Assembly: GCF_002995495.1 (NCBI RefSeq)
Contig: NZ_PVZV01000014.1
Span: 32,064-96,063 of the forward strand
Origin: Actinocorallia populi
GTDB lineage: Bacteria; Actinomycetota; Actinomycetes; Streptosporangiales; Streptosporangiaceae
Direction of reading: 5' to 3'
DNA: 64,000 nucleotides
Shown: positions 31,289-40,989 of the stretch, in pieces
Numbering within the stretch: the stretch's first letter is position 1
Layout of the letters: each line of letters starts with the position of its first letter
The notes under the pieces: generated by a model
Databases searched by the model: none
What the model was told of the DNA's origin: nothing
The model's input: only the letters and a program-made list of their open reading frames with translations
Position numbers and translations under genes: made by a program

Positions 31289-31945
31289 ATGAAGGGGAGA
31301 CGCGGGACGAGGTGGCTCGTGCCGCCCGCGGGGCTGGCCGCCCTGGCCCTCTACGGCTACGGGAGGCTGCTGCTGCCCAGGCTGGACCGCTACGGGGCGA
31401 CCCGGGCGGAGGCGTCGGCGCGGCTGCCGGGGGACGAGATGATCCCCGGCGGGACGGTGAGCACCATGGGGGTCACCCTGCGGGCCGCGCCGGAGCGGGT
31501 GTGGCCGTGGCTGGCGCGCGAGGACCTCAAGGCGGGGGAGCGGGTGTCCATGCCGCCCGGCGGCGACCCCCATCTCACGGTGGAGATCGTCGACGCTCCG
31601 CGCACGCTGGTCCTCAGCTCCGACCTGCGGCTGCCCCAGGGCCGGATGACGGTCCCCGAGGGGCCGCTCCCGCCGGTCTACTCCACCTCCGTGCGGGGCT
31701 ACCACCTGCGGCCGCTCCCCGGAGGGCGCACCCGGCTGGTCGTCCGGACCCGCAGCGAGGGCAGGCCGCGGGCCCTGGTGCGGCTCGCCGGCCTCCTCGC
31801 CGACCGCCCCGGGCGCTTCCTGCGGTCGTTCCGCCAGTTCCAGCAGCTGCACGACCTCGCCGAACGGGCGGAGGCGGAGGCGGGCGCGCGGGTGGACGAA
31901 GGTCCCGCCGATGCCCGCCCTTCGGCCTCTGCCTCCCGGGTCTAG
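31289..31945 (+). CDS. SRPBCC (polyketide cyclase/START-like) domain protein
   Basis: A 218-residue protein. An N-terminal hydrophobic segment (about 10-28) may anchor it in the membrane. Residues 55-200 look like a START/SRPBCC ligand-binding fold (TMGVTLRAAPERVWPWLA, then LRPLPGGRTRLVVRTRSEG). Such domains bind hydrophobic ligands; no reaction can be named. GAAGGAGC precedes the ATG. It follows the stress protein gene by 23 bases and probably belongs to the same transcript. Confidence 0.7.
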   Translation: MKGRRGTRWLVPPAGLAALALYGYGRLLLPRLDRYGATRAEASARLPGDEMIPGGTVSTMGVTLRAAPERVWPWLAREDLKAGERVSMPPGGDPHLTVEIVDAPRTLVLSSDLRLPQGRMTVPEGPLPPVYSTSVRGYHLRPLPGGRTRLVVRTRSEGRPRALVRLAGLLADRPGRFLRSFRQFQQLHDLAERAEAEAGARVDEGPADARPSASASRV

Positions 31946-31977
31946 AGGACTGATCCTGGGAGGAGGGGAACCAGGGG

Positions 31978-32397
31978 GTGGAGCCGGTGGAAGAGATCAG
32001 GGTCATCCATCGCGACCAGGACGCGTTCGCGATCTTCGTACGGGACTACCTCGTGCAGGTGGACCAGCCGACGCGGTCGGGGGAGGAGAGCGGGCCGACC
32101 CCGGTGGAGCTGTTCGTCGCCGCGATGGCCGCCTGCGCCGCGCACTTCGCCTGCCACCACCTCAAGAAGGAGGGCCTGCCCTACAACGGGCTGGAGATGG
32201 GCGCCCGGTACCTGCTGGGCGGGGGCTCCCCGCAGCGCATCTCCCGGCTGACGCTCACCGTGCGCCCGCCCGCCCGGCTGCGGGAGGAGGACACCGACGC
32301 CATGATCACGGCGATCCGGGACTGCCCGGTCACCCAGTCCCTGATGGTGCCGCCGGAACTGCGGGTCCAGCTGGACGACCAGACGCGGGCGGCCTGA
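31978..32397 (+). CDS. OsmC/Ohr-family peroxiredoxin-like protein
   Basis: A 139-residue cytosolic protein of the OsmC family, which reduces organic hydroperoxides with two Cys. The family helix with the first Cys is seen in VAAMAACAAHFACHHL (near 45) and the second in IRDCPVTQSL (near 116). The GTG start follows AGGAGGGG; a second GTG three codons later is possible. It lies between an SRPBCC gene and a stress protein gene in the same direction, consistent with a stress operon. Confidence 0.82.
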   Translation: MEPVEEIRVIHRDQDAFAIFVRDYLVQVDQPTRSGEESGPTPVELFVAAMAACAAHFACHHLKKEGLPYNGLEMGARYLLGGGSPQRISRLTLTVRPPARLREEDTDAMITAIRDCPVTQSLMVPPELRVQLDDQTRAA

Positions 32398-32410
32398 AGG
32401 GAGAGCAGCC

Positions 32411-33241
32411 ATGTCCGAGGTCCTCGTCGGCTACGACGGTTCGCCCGCCTCCGAGCAGGCACTGCGCTGGGCGGTGCGCGAGAGCTCCCTGCGGGGCCTG
32501 CCGCTGGCGGTCTGCCACGCCTGGCACTGGCCGTACGCGATGGATCCGGTGCACCTGCCCTCGGTGGAGACCGTCCGCAGGTTCGCCGAGAACCTGCTGT
32601 ACAAGGGGGTCTTCGAGGCCGAGGGCCTCGCCCCCCGGGTCAAGGTCCGCTCGGTGCTGCACCGGGGGCCCGCCGCGTCCGCGCTGCTGCACGAGGCGGG
32701 CCGGGCGGCCATGGTGGTGCTGGGGGCGCGCGGCGGCGAGGGGTTCCCCGAGCTGCCCACCGGATCCACCGCCACCCAGGTGGCCGGGCACGCCTCGTGC
32801 CCGGTGGTGATCGTCCGCGAGCCCGGGGCGGACGGTCCGGTGGCGGTGGGGGTGGACGGCTCGCACGCCGCCGACGCGGCCCTGGCGTTCGCCTTCGAGG
32901 AGGCCGCGCTGCGCGACCGGGAACTGGTAGCCGTGCACGCCGCGCCGCCTCCGTCCGATCCGGCCCGCCACGAGGAGGCCGCGCGGGAGGCCGGTGTCCT
33001 CCTGCAGCGGCAGGTGGCGCCCTGGGCCACCAAGTACCCGCAGGTGCGGATGCGGACCCGCCTGCTGCACGAGGAGCCGCGGGAGGCGCTGCGCGCGGCG
33101 GCGGAGGAGGCGGCGCTGCTGGTCCTCGGCGACCGGCGGGACGACACGCCCGCCACGCTGCGGCTCGGCGCGGTCAGCAGCGCGTTGCTGGACCTGACGC
33201 CCCGCACCCTGGTGGTGGTGCACCCCTGGCGGCGGAGCTGA
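32411..33241 (+). CDS. Tandem universal stress protein
   Basis: A 276-residue protein with two UspA domains. The first (1-138) opens VLVGYDGSPAS and has an ATP-loop variant GARGGEGFPELPTGST; the second (about 143-276) opens VAVGVDGSHAA but its loop is poorly kept (GDRRDDTPATLRLGAVS), so only the first half may bind nucleotide. GGGAGAGC lies upstream of the ATG. It ends the operon that begins at 30408 and converges on the APH/kinase fusion gene. Confidence 0.85.
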   Translation: MSEVLVGYDGSPASEQALRWAVRESSLRGLPLAVCHAWHWPYAMDPVHLPSVETVRRFAENLLYKGVFEAEGLAPRVKVRSVLHRGPAASALLHEAGRAAMVVLGARGGEGFPELPTGSTATQVAGHASCPVVIVREPGADGPVAVGVDGSHAADAALAFAFEEAALRDRELVAVHAAPPPSDPARHEEAAREAGVLLQRQVAPWATKYPQVRMRTRLLHEEPREALRAAAEEAALLVLGDRRDDTPATLRLGAVSSALLDLTPRTLVVVHPWRRS

Positions 33242-33254
33242 CCGCTCCCTCCGG

Positions 33255-34718
33255 TCAGTCCGGAGCCATCTGGGGGCGCAGCGGCCAGTGATGGCCGTAA
33301 CCGTGCGGCCTGACGGCCCGCAGCGCCTCGTCCACGCAGACCTCGACGGGCTGGTCGGTGTCCACGGCGACGGCCCCCGGCCACGGCGCGGCCTCGGCCG
33401 CCATCGCCTCGGCGACGGCGGTGTCGGCGTCGGACGGGCCGCCCCGGCGGTCGCGCAGCCGGGCGGAGGAGACCAAGGCGGGCGTCCGGCACTCCAGGGC
33501 CACGAGGTCCGCGCGGGCCCGCCTGGCCACCGTCGCGGCCTCCTCCCGGAACACCTCGTCGCTCCAGGAGGCGTCGAGGACGACGGGCTCGCCCATGCCG
33601 AGCAGCTTCTCCGCCCGTCTCAGCAGTTCGGCGTAGGTCTCCTTGGTGGCCCGCGGGCCGTAGATGCCCTGCCCGTAGGGGGCGCGGGCCGGCTGCTCGG
33701 CGGCCAGACCGGCCAGTTCCTTGCGGGTGCGGTCGCTGCTCAGGACGCTCCAGCCGAGCCGGTCGCCCAGGGCGCCCGCCAGGGTCGACTTGCCGGTGCC
33801 CGGCAGCCCCCCGACCAGGACCAGCGCCACCGAACCCGCCCGCAGGTGCCGCAGCGCCAGCTCGGCGTACTCCCGCGCCACCGCGGGGCGCTCCGACAAG
33901 CAGGAGACCTTGGCCCGCACGAACGCGCGGTAGGCGATGTAATGGTGGCGCAGCGAGGCGGGCGCGGGGTCGCCGCCGAACTCGGAGTACCGGTCGAGGA
34001 AGGCGCGGGCCAGGGCGGGGGCGCGCAGCCGCTCCAGGTCCATGGCCAGGAACGCGGCGTCGTCCAGCCCGTCGACGTACCGGAGCCGGTCGTCGAACTC
34101 CAGGCAGTCCAGGATGCGCGGCCCGTCGGGCAGGCAGAAGACGTCGTCGGCGATGAGGTCGCCGTGGCCGTCCACGATCCGGTCGTCGGCGACCCGGCGG
34201 GCGAACAGCGGGCCCCGGCCGTCCAGGAACCGCAGCACCAGCCGCTCGATCTCGGCGGCCTCCGGCAGCCCGTAGGCGGCGGTCTCGGCGAGGTTGTCGG
34301 TCCAGCGGCGGCGCAGCGCGTCCCGGCCGCCCTCCCGGGAGATCTCCGGGCCGCGCGGCGCGCCCGCGTGCCAGGCCGCCAGCCGCCGTGCGACCTCACG
34401 CAGCGGATCTCCGACCGGCTCGCCCATGCGCACGAGCGCCGAGAGCCTGCGCTCGGGGTCCATGCGGCGCATCGCCACCAGGTGGTCGCAGACCACGCCC
34501 CGCTCGTCCCGCACGTCGTAGACACCCAGGTACACGTCGGGGGAGAAGCGGCGGTTGAGCTCCACCTCGCGGCGGCAGGCGCGCTCCCGCGCCTCCCGGG
34601 TGGTGAAGTCGAGGAAACCGTTGCGCACCGGCTTCTTCAGCTTGTAGGCGCGGTCGCCGGAGAAGAAGACGGTGGCTATGTGCGTCTCGGCCACCATGGC
34701 GGGACGGCTGTAGGACAT
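33255..34718 (-). CDS. APH-like/P-loop kinase fusion protein (Rv2004c-like)
   Basis: A 487-residue two-domain protein. The N-terminal part (1-280) is an aminoglycoside-phosphotransferase-like kinase fold with the catalytic-loop motif DGHGDLIADD (HGDL 185-188). The C-terminal part (295-487) is a P-loop kinase with Walker A GLPGTGKST (304-312), as in gluconate kinase or zeta-toxin-like proteins. The same architecture is known in Mycobacterium tuberculosis Rv2004c, a DosR-regulon member next to a universal stress gene, which matches the context here. Substrate unknown. ATG start. A DevR-type box lies 84 bases upstream, shared with the divergent stress protein. Confidence 0.87.
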   Translation of the reverse strand: MSYSRPAMVAETHIATVFFSGDRAYKLKKPVRNGFLDFTTREARERACRREVELNRRFSPDVYLGVYDVRDERGVVCDHLVAMRRMDPERRLSALVRMGEPVGDPLREVARRLAAWHAGAPRGPEISREGGRDALRRRWTDNLAETAAYGLPEAAEIERLVLRFLDGRGPLFARRVADDRIVDGHGDLIADDVFCLPDGPRILDCLEFDDRLRYVDGLDDAAFLAMDLERLRAPALARAFLDRYSEFGGDPAPASLRHHYIAYRAFVRAKVSCLSERPAVAREYAELALRHLRAGSVALVLVGGLPGTGKSTLAGALGDRLGWSVLSSDRTRKELAGLAAEQPARAPYGQGIYGPRATKETYAELLRRAEKLLGMGEPVVLDASWSDEVFREEAATVARRARADLVALECRTPALVSSARLRDRRGGPSDADTAVAEAMAAEAAPWPGAVAVDTDQPVEVCVDEALRAVRPHGYGHHWPLRPQMAPD

Positions 34719-34801
34719 GAGACCCCCACGCGTGTGTCACCCGGGGTCCAGTCCATCCTGTGACGGGAATGTCGGGAGAGGGCCGTCCAGCACCAGCCCG
34801 C

Positions 34802-34815
34802 GGGACCTTGGTCCT
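34802..34815. promoter_or_regulatory. DevR/DosR-type box 2
   Basis: GGGACCTTGGTCCT, one base from a perfect palindrome, between the APH/kinase fusion gene and the stress protein gene (36 bases upstream of the latter). Confidence 0.65.
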
Positions 34816-34850
34816 TTCCGCGCCAAGATCTCCGCTCCTACGCTCGAAGG

Positions 34851-35723
34851 ATGAACGAGCGCGCGGAGAGACCCGTCATCGTCGGGGCCGACGGCTCCGG
34901 ACCCGGCTACGCCGCCGTCGAGTGGGCGGCGCAGGAGGCGGTCCGCCGCGGGCTCCGCCTGCGGATCGTCTCCGTGCTCCCGCCCTGGCTGCTGGAGCCG
35001 CTGTCCGAGCCCAACGCCGACCGGATGCGCCGCGAACTGCGCGACAACGGCCAGGAGGTGCTCAGGCAGGCCGCCGCCCGTGCCGCGGCGCGGGAGCCGC
35101 GGGTGCGGACGGAGAGCGAACTGGTCCCCGGCAGCCCCGCCCAGGCGCTGCTGAAGGAGGCCGAGGACGCCCCGATGCTGGTGGTCGGCGGCCGGGGCCT
35201 GGGGGAGTTCGGCGGGCTGCTGCTCGGCTCGGCCACCAACCAGGTCGCGCTGTACGCGAACTGCCCCGTCGTGGTGGTCCGGCGCACCGAGGAGACGGCG
35301 TACGGCGAGATCGTGGTGGCGGTGGACGACACGCCGAGCGCCCAGAAGGCGCTGGCGTTCGCCTTCGAGGAGGCAGGGCTGCGCTCGGCGCGGCTGCGGG
35401 CCGTCCACGCCTGGCACGACCCCGCCTCCCTGGGCTGGGGCGAGATGCAGCCCCCGGTCTACGACCCCGAACTGGTCGCCGGCGAGGAGTCCCGGGTCCT
35501 GGCGGAGGCGCTGGCGGGCTGGCGGTCCCGCCACCCCGACGTGGAGGTCGTCGAGGACACGGTGCGCGGCGGGACCGTCCGCGTCCTGTCCGGGGCGTCC
35601 GCCCGCGCGGACCTGCTGGTGGTGGGCAGCCGGGGGCGCGGCGGCTTCGCGGGGCTGCTCCTGGGCTCGGTCGGCCAGGCGATGCTGCACCACGCCCACT
35701 GCCCGGTCGCGATCGCCAGGTGA
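34851..35723 (+). CDS. Tandem universal stress protein
   Basis: A 290-residue protein with two well-preserved UspA domains: first strands VIVGADGSGPG and IVVAVDDTPSA, ATP loops GGRGLGEFGGLLLGSATN and GSRGRGGFAGLLLGSVG. Both halves therefore look able to bind ATP, unlike the two other copies upstream. ATG start with a GAAGG 1-5 bases before it. A DevR-type box lies in its promoter. It converges on the pyridoxamine-oxidase-fold gene. Confidence 0.9.
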   Translation: MNERAERPVIVGADGSGPGYAAVEWAAQEAVRRGLRLRIVSVLPPWLLEPLSEPNADRMRRELRDNGQEVLRQAAARAAAREPRVRTESELVPGSPAQALLKEAEDAPMLVVGGRGLGEFGGLLLGSATNQVALYANCPVVVVRRTEETAYGEIVVAVDDTPSAQKALAFAFEEAGLRSARLRAVHAWHDPASLGWGEMQPPVYDPELVAGEESRVLAEALAGWRSRHPDVEVVEDTVRGGTVRVLSGASARADLLVVGSRGRGGFAGLLLGSVGQAMLHHAHCPVAIAR

Positions 35724-35735
35724 GCGGGCGGGGGC

Positions 35736-36152
35736 TCAGGCGGCCACGGCGTTGATCCTGCGGCCCGACACGTACCGGCCAAAGATGCGGATGTAGCGGT
35801 CGCGGGGGCCGGGCGCCCAGGCGGGCAGCGGGAGCCGGGACAGCCGCTCGGCCTCGGCCGGGTCGGTGACGGCCCTGGCCTCGCCGATCAGCGTCACCGA
35901 CCAGCCGCTGCGCACCTCGGGGTCGAAGTCGTCGGCCTCGAAGGCCACGACCGCGCGCCGGATGGCCAGGCCGAGCTTGCTGCCGACACCCGTCCGCAGG
36001 ATGACGTCCGAGCCGTCCAGCACGAAGTTGACGGGCTGGATCGCCGGCAGCGCCCGGTCGGTGAAGGCGACCCTGCCGACCGGGACGGAGGACAGCAGCC
36101 GCAGGCACTCCCGCTGGTCCAGCACTTCGAGTCCATGAGCGTCGACTTCCAT
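35736..36152 (-). CDS. Pyridoxamine 5'-phosphate oxidase-fold protein
   Basis: A 138-residue single-domain split-barrel protein of the kind that binds FMN, F420 or heme. It opens LDQRECLRLLSSVPVGRVAFTDRALPAIQPVNFVLDG, the pattern of the Rv3129/Rv2074-like group often found in DosR regulons. ATG start; no strong ribosome site. Divergent from the nitroreductase gene across DevR-type box 3. It is about 60% similar by eye to the second copy at 39610-40074. Confidence 0.85.
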   Translation of the reverse strand: MEVDAHGLEVLDQRECLRLLSSVPVGRVAFTDRALPAIQPVNFVLDGSDVILRTGVGSKLGLAIRRAVVAFEADDFDPEVRSGWSVTLIGEARAVTDPAEAERLSRLPLPAWAPGPRDRYIRIFGRYVSGRRINAVAA

Positions 36153-36230
36153 GGAATCATCGTGGGACGCGCGGCGCCGCCCGGTGCAGAGCCGAAGGTC
36201 CCGGACGGCGAGCGTTGGTCGGTGCGGCGG

Positions 36231-36244
36231 CGGACCTTGGTCCC
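36231..36244. promoter_or_regulatory. DevR/DosR-type box 3
   Basis: CGGACCTTGGTCCC, one mismatch, between the pyridoxamine-oxidase-fold gene and the nitroreductase gene, 35 bases upstream of the latter. Confidence 0.65.
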
Positions 36245-36279
36245 TGTCGCGGCCGTGCCCGCGATGGTGTGCTGAGACG

Positions 36280-37293
36280 GTGAGAACCGACGTCGAGGGG
36301 ATCGTGCGCGCCGCCATCGAGGCCGCGGTGTGGGCGCCGTCCGTGCACAACACCCAGCCGTGGTGGTTCGGCACCTGCGACCACGGGGACGGCGGCGCGC
36401 GCATCAGCCTGCACTCCGACTCCGAGCGGCGGCTGGACATCGCCGACCCCGACGGCCGGGAGATGCTCGTCAGCTGCGGCGCGGCCCTGTTCACCCTGCG
36501 CCTGGCCGTCCAGGCGCAGGGGTTCGAGCCGCGGGTGCGGACGCTGCCCGAACCCGACCGGCCCGGCCTGCTCGCCGACCTCGTCATCGACCCCGCCGCG
36601 CGGGTCGAGCCGGGCGCCCTGATGGCGATCGAGCGGCTGTACCGGCAGGTGAGGGAGCGGCGCAGCCACCGCGGCCCCTTCAGGCAGGCCGTCGTGGCCA
36701 CCGGCGCGCTGACCGCGCTGCGCGAGGAGGTCCACCGGGAGGGCGCGGAGCTGCTCCTGGTGTCCGACGCCAGGGAGCGGCGCGCGCTGGCCGCCTTCAC
36801 CGAGGTGGCCGAGCAGCTCCAGCGCCTGGACCCCGAGCACCAGGCGGAGGCGGCGCGCTGGGCGCCGCCGCCGGGCCGCCACCGCCACGAGGGCATGGTC
36901 GACCGCTCCTACCCGGCCGAGGACGTGTTCACCGACCCGCACTTCGCGGCGCGCGACTTCGCGCAGGGCCGCCCGTGGGGCGCGCCCGAGGAGCCGTCGG
37001 CCGAATCCGGCATCACGGGGGTGGTCGCGATCGTCACCACCCGCGGCGACGGGCGCGCCGACTGGCTGGCCGCCGGCCAGGGCCTGCAGCGCATGCTGCT
37101 GCACGCCTCGGCCGAGGGGCTGGCGGCGGCGCTGCACACCCAGCCGCTGGAGATACCCGAACTGCGCACCCTCATCCGCGTCCGCCTGTGTCACGGAGGA
37201 CACCCCCAGGTCCTGCTCCGGTTGGGTGAGCCCACCGCGACTCTGGGAACGGTACGCAGGAGACCCGAGGAACTCACCGACGAGGAAGCATGA
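36280..37293 (+). CDS. Acg-type nitroreductase family protein
   Basis: A 337-residue protein of the nitroreductase superfamily in its Acg form (two pseudo-repeats of the fold in one chain). Key stretches: [15 protein letters not shown] near residue 17, RRSHRGPF near 128, and [25 protein letters not shown] near 270. In mycobacteria Acg proteins (Rv2032, Rv3131) are DosR-regulon members that bind FMN and may not turn over classic nitro substrates. GTG start inferred from similarity; weak ribosome site. Its stop overlaps the phosphoketolase start (ATGA), so the two are co-expressed from box 3. Confidence 0.87.
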   Translation: MRTDVEGIVRAAIEAAVWAPSVHNTQPWWFGTCDHGDGGARISLHSDSERRLDIADPDGREMLVSCGAALFTLRLAVQAQGFEPRVRTLPEPDRPGLLADLVIDPAARVEPGALMAIERLYRQVRERRSHRGPFRQAVVATGALTALREEVHREGAELLLVSDARERRALAAFTEVAEQLQRLDPEHQAEAARWAPPPGRHRHEGMVDRSYPAEDVFTDPHFAARDFAQGRPWGAPEEPSAESGITGVVAIVTTRGDGRADWLAAGQGLQRMLLHASAEGLAAALHTQPLEIPELRTLIRVRLCHGGHPQVLLRLGEPTATLGTVRRRPEELTDEEA

Positions 37294-39665
37294 GCGAACC
37301 GGACGAACTGGACACCCTGGACGCCTGGTGGCGGGCGGCGAACTACCTCTCCGCCGGGCAGATCTACCTCCTGGACAACCCGCTGCTGCGCGAACCCCTG
37401 CGGCCCGAGCACATCAAGCCGCGCCTGCTCGGGCACTGGGGGACCTCCCCGGGCCTGAACTTCTGCTACGCCCACCTGAACCGGGCGATCCGGCGGCGCG
37501 ACCTGGACATGATGTTCGTGATGGGCCCCGGCCACGGCGGGCCCTCCGCGGTGGCCAGCGCCTGGCTCGACGGCACCTACAGCGAGATCTACCCGCACGT
37601 CTCCCAGGACGAGCGGGGCATGGCGCGGCTCTTCCGGCAGTTCTCCTTCCCCGGCGGCATCCCGTCGCACGCCGCCCCCGAGACGCCCGGCTCCATCCAC
37701 GAGGGCGGCGAGCTCGGCTACTCCCTGGCCCACGCCTACGGCGCGGCGTTCGACAACCCCGGCCTGACGGTGGCCTGCGTCGTCGGCGACGGCGAGGCCG
37801 AGACGGGGCCGCTGGCGGCGAGCTGGCACTCCAACAAGTTCCTCGACCCGGTCAGGGACGGCGCGGTGCTGCCGATCCTCCACCTCAACGGCTACAAGAT
37901 CGCCAACCCGACGGTGCTGGCCCGCATCCCCGAGGGGGAGCTGCTCGCCCTCATGGAGGGCTACGGCCACCGCCCGTACCTGGTGAGCGGCGACGACCCG
38001 GCCGAGATGCACCGGCTGATGGCCCGCGCCCTGGACCGCGCCCTGGACGACATCGCCGGGATCCAGGAGGCCGCGCGCTCGGGCGGCGACCACGGCAGGC
38101 CCGCCTGGCCGATGATCGTCCTGCGCACCCCCAAGGGCTGGACCGGCCCCCGCAAGGTGGACGGCGTGCTGGTGGAGGGCACCTGGCGCGCCCACCAGAT
38201 CCCGTTGAAGGCGCCCCGCACCGAACCCGGGCAGCTGGCGCAGCTCGAGGCGTGGCTGCGCTCCTACCGGCCCGAGGAGCTCTTCGACTCCGGCGGCGCC
38301 CCGGTGCCGCGGATCCTGGCGCAGAGCCCGGCGGGGGACCGCAGGATGAGCGCCAACCCCAGGGCCAACGGCGGGCTGCTGCTGCGCCCCCTCGACCTGC
38401 CCGACTTCCGCGACTACGCGGTGGCCGTGCCCGAGCACGGCATGGTCCAGGCCGGGGCCACCGGGGTGCTCGGCGGCTACCTGCGCGAGGTGGTCGCGGC
38501 CAACCGCACGAGCTTCCGCATCATGGGGCCCGACGAGACCGCCTCCAACCGGCTGTCGGCGGTCTTCGAACGCACCGACCGGGTCTGGCGCGGCGAGCTG
38601 CTGCCCACCGACGAGCACCTCGCCGAGCACGGCCAGGTCATGGAGGTGCTCAGCGAACACCTGTGCCAGGGCTGGCTGGAGGGCTACCTGCTGACCGGGA
38701 GGCACGGCCTGTTCAACACCTACGAGGCGTTCGTGCACATCGTCGACGCCATGTTCAACCAGCACGCCAAATGGCTGGAGGCCTCCCGCGAACTGCCCTG
38801 GCGGCGGCCGATCGCCGCGCTGAACTACCTGCTGTCCTCGCACGTGTGGCGCCAGGACCACAACGGCTTCACCCACCAGGACCCGGGCTTCCTGGACGTC
38901 GTCCTCAACAAGCGGCCCGAGGTCGTCGGGGTCTACCTGCCGCCGGACGCCAACACCCTGCTGGCCGTGGCGGACCACTGCCTGCGCACGAAGGACGTGG
39001 TGAACGTCATCGTCGCGGGCAAGCAGGAGGCCCCGGTGTGGCTGCCGATGGACGATGCCGTCGTGCACTGCGCCCGCGGCATCGGCGTCTGGGAGTGGGC
39101 GAGCACCGGCGGGGGCGCCGACCCCGACGTCGTCCTGGCCTGCGCCGGCGACATCCCGACGCTGGAGACCCTCGCCGCCGCCCGCCTCCTCGCCAAGTAC
39201 CTGCCCGAACTGCGCGTCCGCGTGGTCAACGTGGTCGACCTGCTGCGCCTGCAGCCGCCGTCGGAGCACCCGCACGGGCTGAGCGACGCGGAGTTCGACG
39301 CCCTGTTCACCACCGACAAGCCGGTCATCTTCGCCTTCCACGGCTACCCGTGGCTGGTGCACCGGATGACCTACCGCAGGCACGGGCACGCCAACCTGCA
39401 CGTGCGCGGCTACAAGGAGAGGGGCACCACCACGACCCCGTTCGACATGGTGATGCTCAACGACCTCGACCGCTTCCACCTGGTCATGGACGTCATCGAC
39501 CGGGTGCCGGGCCTGGGCGGGAAGGTCGCGCCGCTGCGCCAGCGGATGGCCGACGAGCGGCTGCGCTGCCGCGCCTACACCCGCGCGCACGGCGAGGACG
39601 ACCCGCTGGTCAGCGGCTGGAACTACCGGCCCGATCAGCCGGACCGGCCGGTGCCGGGGACGTGA
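37290..39665 (+). CDS. xfp: Phosphoketolase
   Basis: A 791-residue thiamine-diphosphate enzyme that splits xylulose 5-phosphate (and often fructose 6-phosphate) with phosphate to give acetyl phosphate. Signatures: [22 protein letters not shown], the ThDP/Mg motif [10 protein letters not shown] near residue 168, [14 protein letters not shown], and [10 protein letters not shown]. Full length. It follows the Acg-type gene with ATGA overlap and lies under a DevR-type box, suggesting use during low-oxygen growth, when acetyl phosphate yields ATP through acetate kinase (no ackA here). The last 56 bases overlap the convergent pyridoxamine-oxidase-fold gene. Confidence 0.95.
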   Translation: MSEPDELDTLDAWWRAANYLSAGQIYLLDNPLLREPLRPEHIKPRLLGHWGTSPGLNFCYAHLNRAIRRRDLDMMFVMGPGHGGPSAVASAWLDGTYSEIYPHVSQDERGMARLFRQFSFPGGIPSHAAPETPGSIHEGGELGYSLAHAYGAAFDNPGLTVACVVGDGEAETGPLAASWHSNKFLDPVRDGAVLPILHLNGYKIANPTVLARIPEGELLALMEGYGHRPYLVSGDDPAEMHRLMARALDRALDDIAGIQEAARSGGDHGRPAWPMIVLRTPKGWTGPRKVDGVLVEGTWRAHQIPLKAPRTEPGQLAQLEAWLRSYRPEELFDSGGAPVPRILAQSPAGDRRMSANPRANGGLLLRPLDLPDFRDYAVAVPEHGMVQAGATGVLGGYLREVVAANRTSFRIMGPDETASNRLSAVFERTDRVWRGELLPTDEHLAEHGQVMEVLSEHLCQGWLEGYLLTGRHGLFNTYEAFVHIVDAMFNQHAKWLEASRELPWRRPIAALNYLLSSHVWRQDHNGFTHQDPGFLDVVLNKRPEVVGVYLPPDANTLLAVADHCLRTKDVVNVIVAGKQEAPVWLPMDDAVVHCARGIGVWEWASTGGGADPDVVLACAGDIPTLETLAAARLLAKYLPELRVRVVNVVDLLRLQPPSEHPHGLSDAEFDALFTTDKPVIFAFHGYPWLVHRMTYRRHGHANLHVRGYKERGTTTTPFDMVMLNDLDRFHLVMDVIDRVPGLGGKVAPLRQRMADERLRCRAYTRAHGEDDPLVSGWNYRPDQPDRPVPGT

Positions 39666-40074
39666 GGATGCGGCGGCCCGAGCACAGCCGGGGGGAGATG
39701 CGGATGAACTCCTCCCGGCCGCCGGGCACCCACGGCCACAGGTCCAGCCCGGCCAGCGCCGCCGCCTCGGCGGGGTCGTCCACCCGCCGCGCCTGCCCCA
39801 CCAGCACCACCGACCAGCCGGTGCGGCTCCGGGCGTCGTAGTCGTCGATCTCGAAGGCCACCACCGCGCTGCGCGCGGCGGCCGCCAGCTTCGAACCCGG
39901 CGAGGTGCGGATGATGACGTCCGCGCCGTCCATGGCGTAGTTCACCGGCTGGACGGCGGGCAGGGCCTGGTGGGTGAAGACGATCCGGCCCACGGGGGTG
40001 GTCTGGAGGAGGGCCAGGCACTCGTCGTCCCCGAGTATCTCCAGGCCTCCGGCATCCAAGGGCATGGCCGCCAT
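39610..40074 (-). CDS. Second pyridoxamine 5'-phosphate oxidase-fold protein
   Basis: A 154-residue split-barrel flavin-type protein, a paralogue of the one at 35736-36152 ([29 protein letters not shown]). The C-terminal 18 residues (rich in Ala/Pro/Ser) come from sequence that also encodes the phosphoketolase C terminus on the other strand. ATG 40074 follows GGGGAG; an ATG 9 bases further in is possible. DevR-type box 4 is 27 bases upstream, so it probably has its own DevR-driven promoter inside the end of the regulator gene. Confidence 0.85.
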   Translation of the reverse strand: MAAMPLDAGGLEILGDDECLALLQTTPVGRIVFTHQALPAVQPVNYAMDGADVIIRTSPGSKLAAAARSAVVAFEIDDYDARSRTGWSVVLVGQARRVDDPAEAAALAGLDLWPWVPGGREEFIRISPRLCSGRRILTSPAPAGPADRAGSSSR

Positions 40075-40101
40075 CCTGCTCCCCGCGCCCGCGGGCTCGT
40101 A

Positions 40102-40115
40102 GGGGCGAAGGTCCC
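40102..40115. promoter_or_regulatory. DevR/DosR-type box 4
   Basis: GGGGCGAAGGTCCC, one mismatch, 27 bases upstream of the second pyridoxamine-oxidase-fold gene and touching the stop codon of the response regulator gene. Confidence 0.6.
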
Positions 40116-40816
40116 TATCCCGGCTGCCCCTCGCCGTGGCGTTCCCGGTCGGCGGGGGCCCGCGACGCCTTGAGCTGGGCGGCGAACGCCGCGGCCTGGG
40201 TGCGCCGGCGCATGTCCAGCTTGGCGAAGAGATTGGAGACGTAGTTCTTCACCGTCTTCTCGGCCAGGAACATGCGCTCGCCGATCTGCCGGTTGGTCAG
40301 GCCCTCGCCGATCAGCTCGAGGATCTGGCGCTCCTGGTCCGACAGCGCGGCCAGCGGGTCCTTGCGGCTCTCCCGCTCGCGCAGCCGCTGCAGCATCTGG
40401 CTGGTGGAGCGCGGGTCCAGCAGCGACTGGCCGGACGCCACGGTGCGCACCGCGCCCACCAGGTCCGAGCCGTGGATCTGCTTGAGGACGTACCCGGACG
40501 CCCCCGCCATCACCGCGTCGAACAACGCCTCCTCGTCCGAGAAGGAGGTGAGCATCAGGCACGCCACCTGCGGCAGCTGCGCCCGGATCTCCCGGCACAC
40601 GCTCACCCCGTCGCCGTCGGGCAGCCGCACGTCCAGCACCGCCACGTCCGGCGCCGAGGCGGGGATGCGGGCCAGCGCCTGGGCCGCGGAGGAGGCCTCC
40701 CCCACGATCTCGATGTCCCCCTCGGCCTCCAGCAGCGCGGCGACGCCCTTGCGCACCACCTCGTGGTCGTCGAGCAGGAAAACGCGGATCTTGGCGCCGT
40801 GGGTGACCTGGGTCAC
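40115..40816 (-). CDS. devR: DevR/DosR-like response regulator
   Basis: A 233-residue NarL-family two-component regulator. Receiver domain (about 9-125): acidic pair D16-D17 (LLDDHE), phospho-acceptor D62 (VAVLDVRLPDGDG), T90 and K112 (GYVLKQ). LuxR-type helix-turn-helix (about 160-225) with LSDQERQILELIGEGLTNRQI and KTVKNYVSNLFAKLDMRRRTQAA, close to the mycobacterial DosR recognition helix. The GTG start at 40816 has AAGAAGG 7 bases upstream; the open frame continues to a TTG at 40882, but without support. Divergent from its probable kinase across a perfect box. It should bind the six GGGAC-N4-GTCCC-like boxes in this region. Confidence 0.92.
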   Translation of the reverse strand: MTQVTHGAKIRVFLLDDHEVVRKGVAALLEAEGDIEIVGEASSAAQALARIPASAPDVAVLDVRLPDGDGVSVCREIRAQLPQVACLMLTSFSDEEALFDAVMAGASGYVLKQIHGSDLVGAVRTVASGQSLLDPRSTSQMLQRLRERESRKDPLAALSDQERQILELIGEGLTNRQIGERMFLAEKTVKNYVSNLFAKLDMRRRTQAAAFAAQLKASRAPADRERHGEGQPG

Positions 40817-40903
40817 GGAATGGCCTTCTTCCTCGGACGGTATGTTGCTGCTGAAGGTATCGGGGCGTCCGTCCTGTGACAACGGCCGAAGGCCCGGGAA
40901 CGC

Positions 40904-40917
40904 GGGACCAAGGTCCC
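40904..40917. promoter_or_regulatory. DevR/DosR-type box 5 (perfect palindrome)
   Basis: GGGACCAAGGTCCC, a perfect 14-bp palindrome between the divergent devR and kinase genes (87 and 72 bases from their starts). Implies autoregulation. Confidence 0.75.
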
Positions 40918-40989
40918 TGCGGGCCCGCCGCCGCGGCCGGGCCGCTCCGACCGTGTGACCAGGGCGTTCATCCAGGAGGGGCCGCGAAC

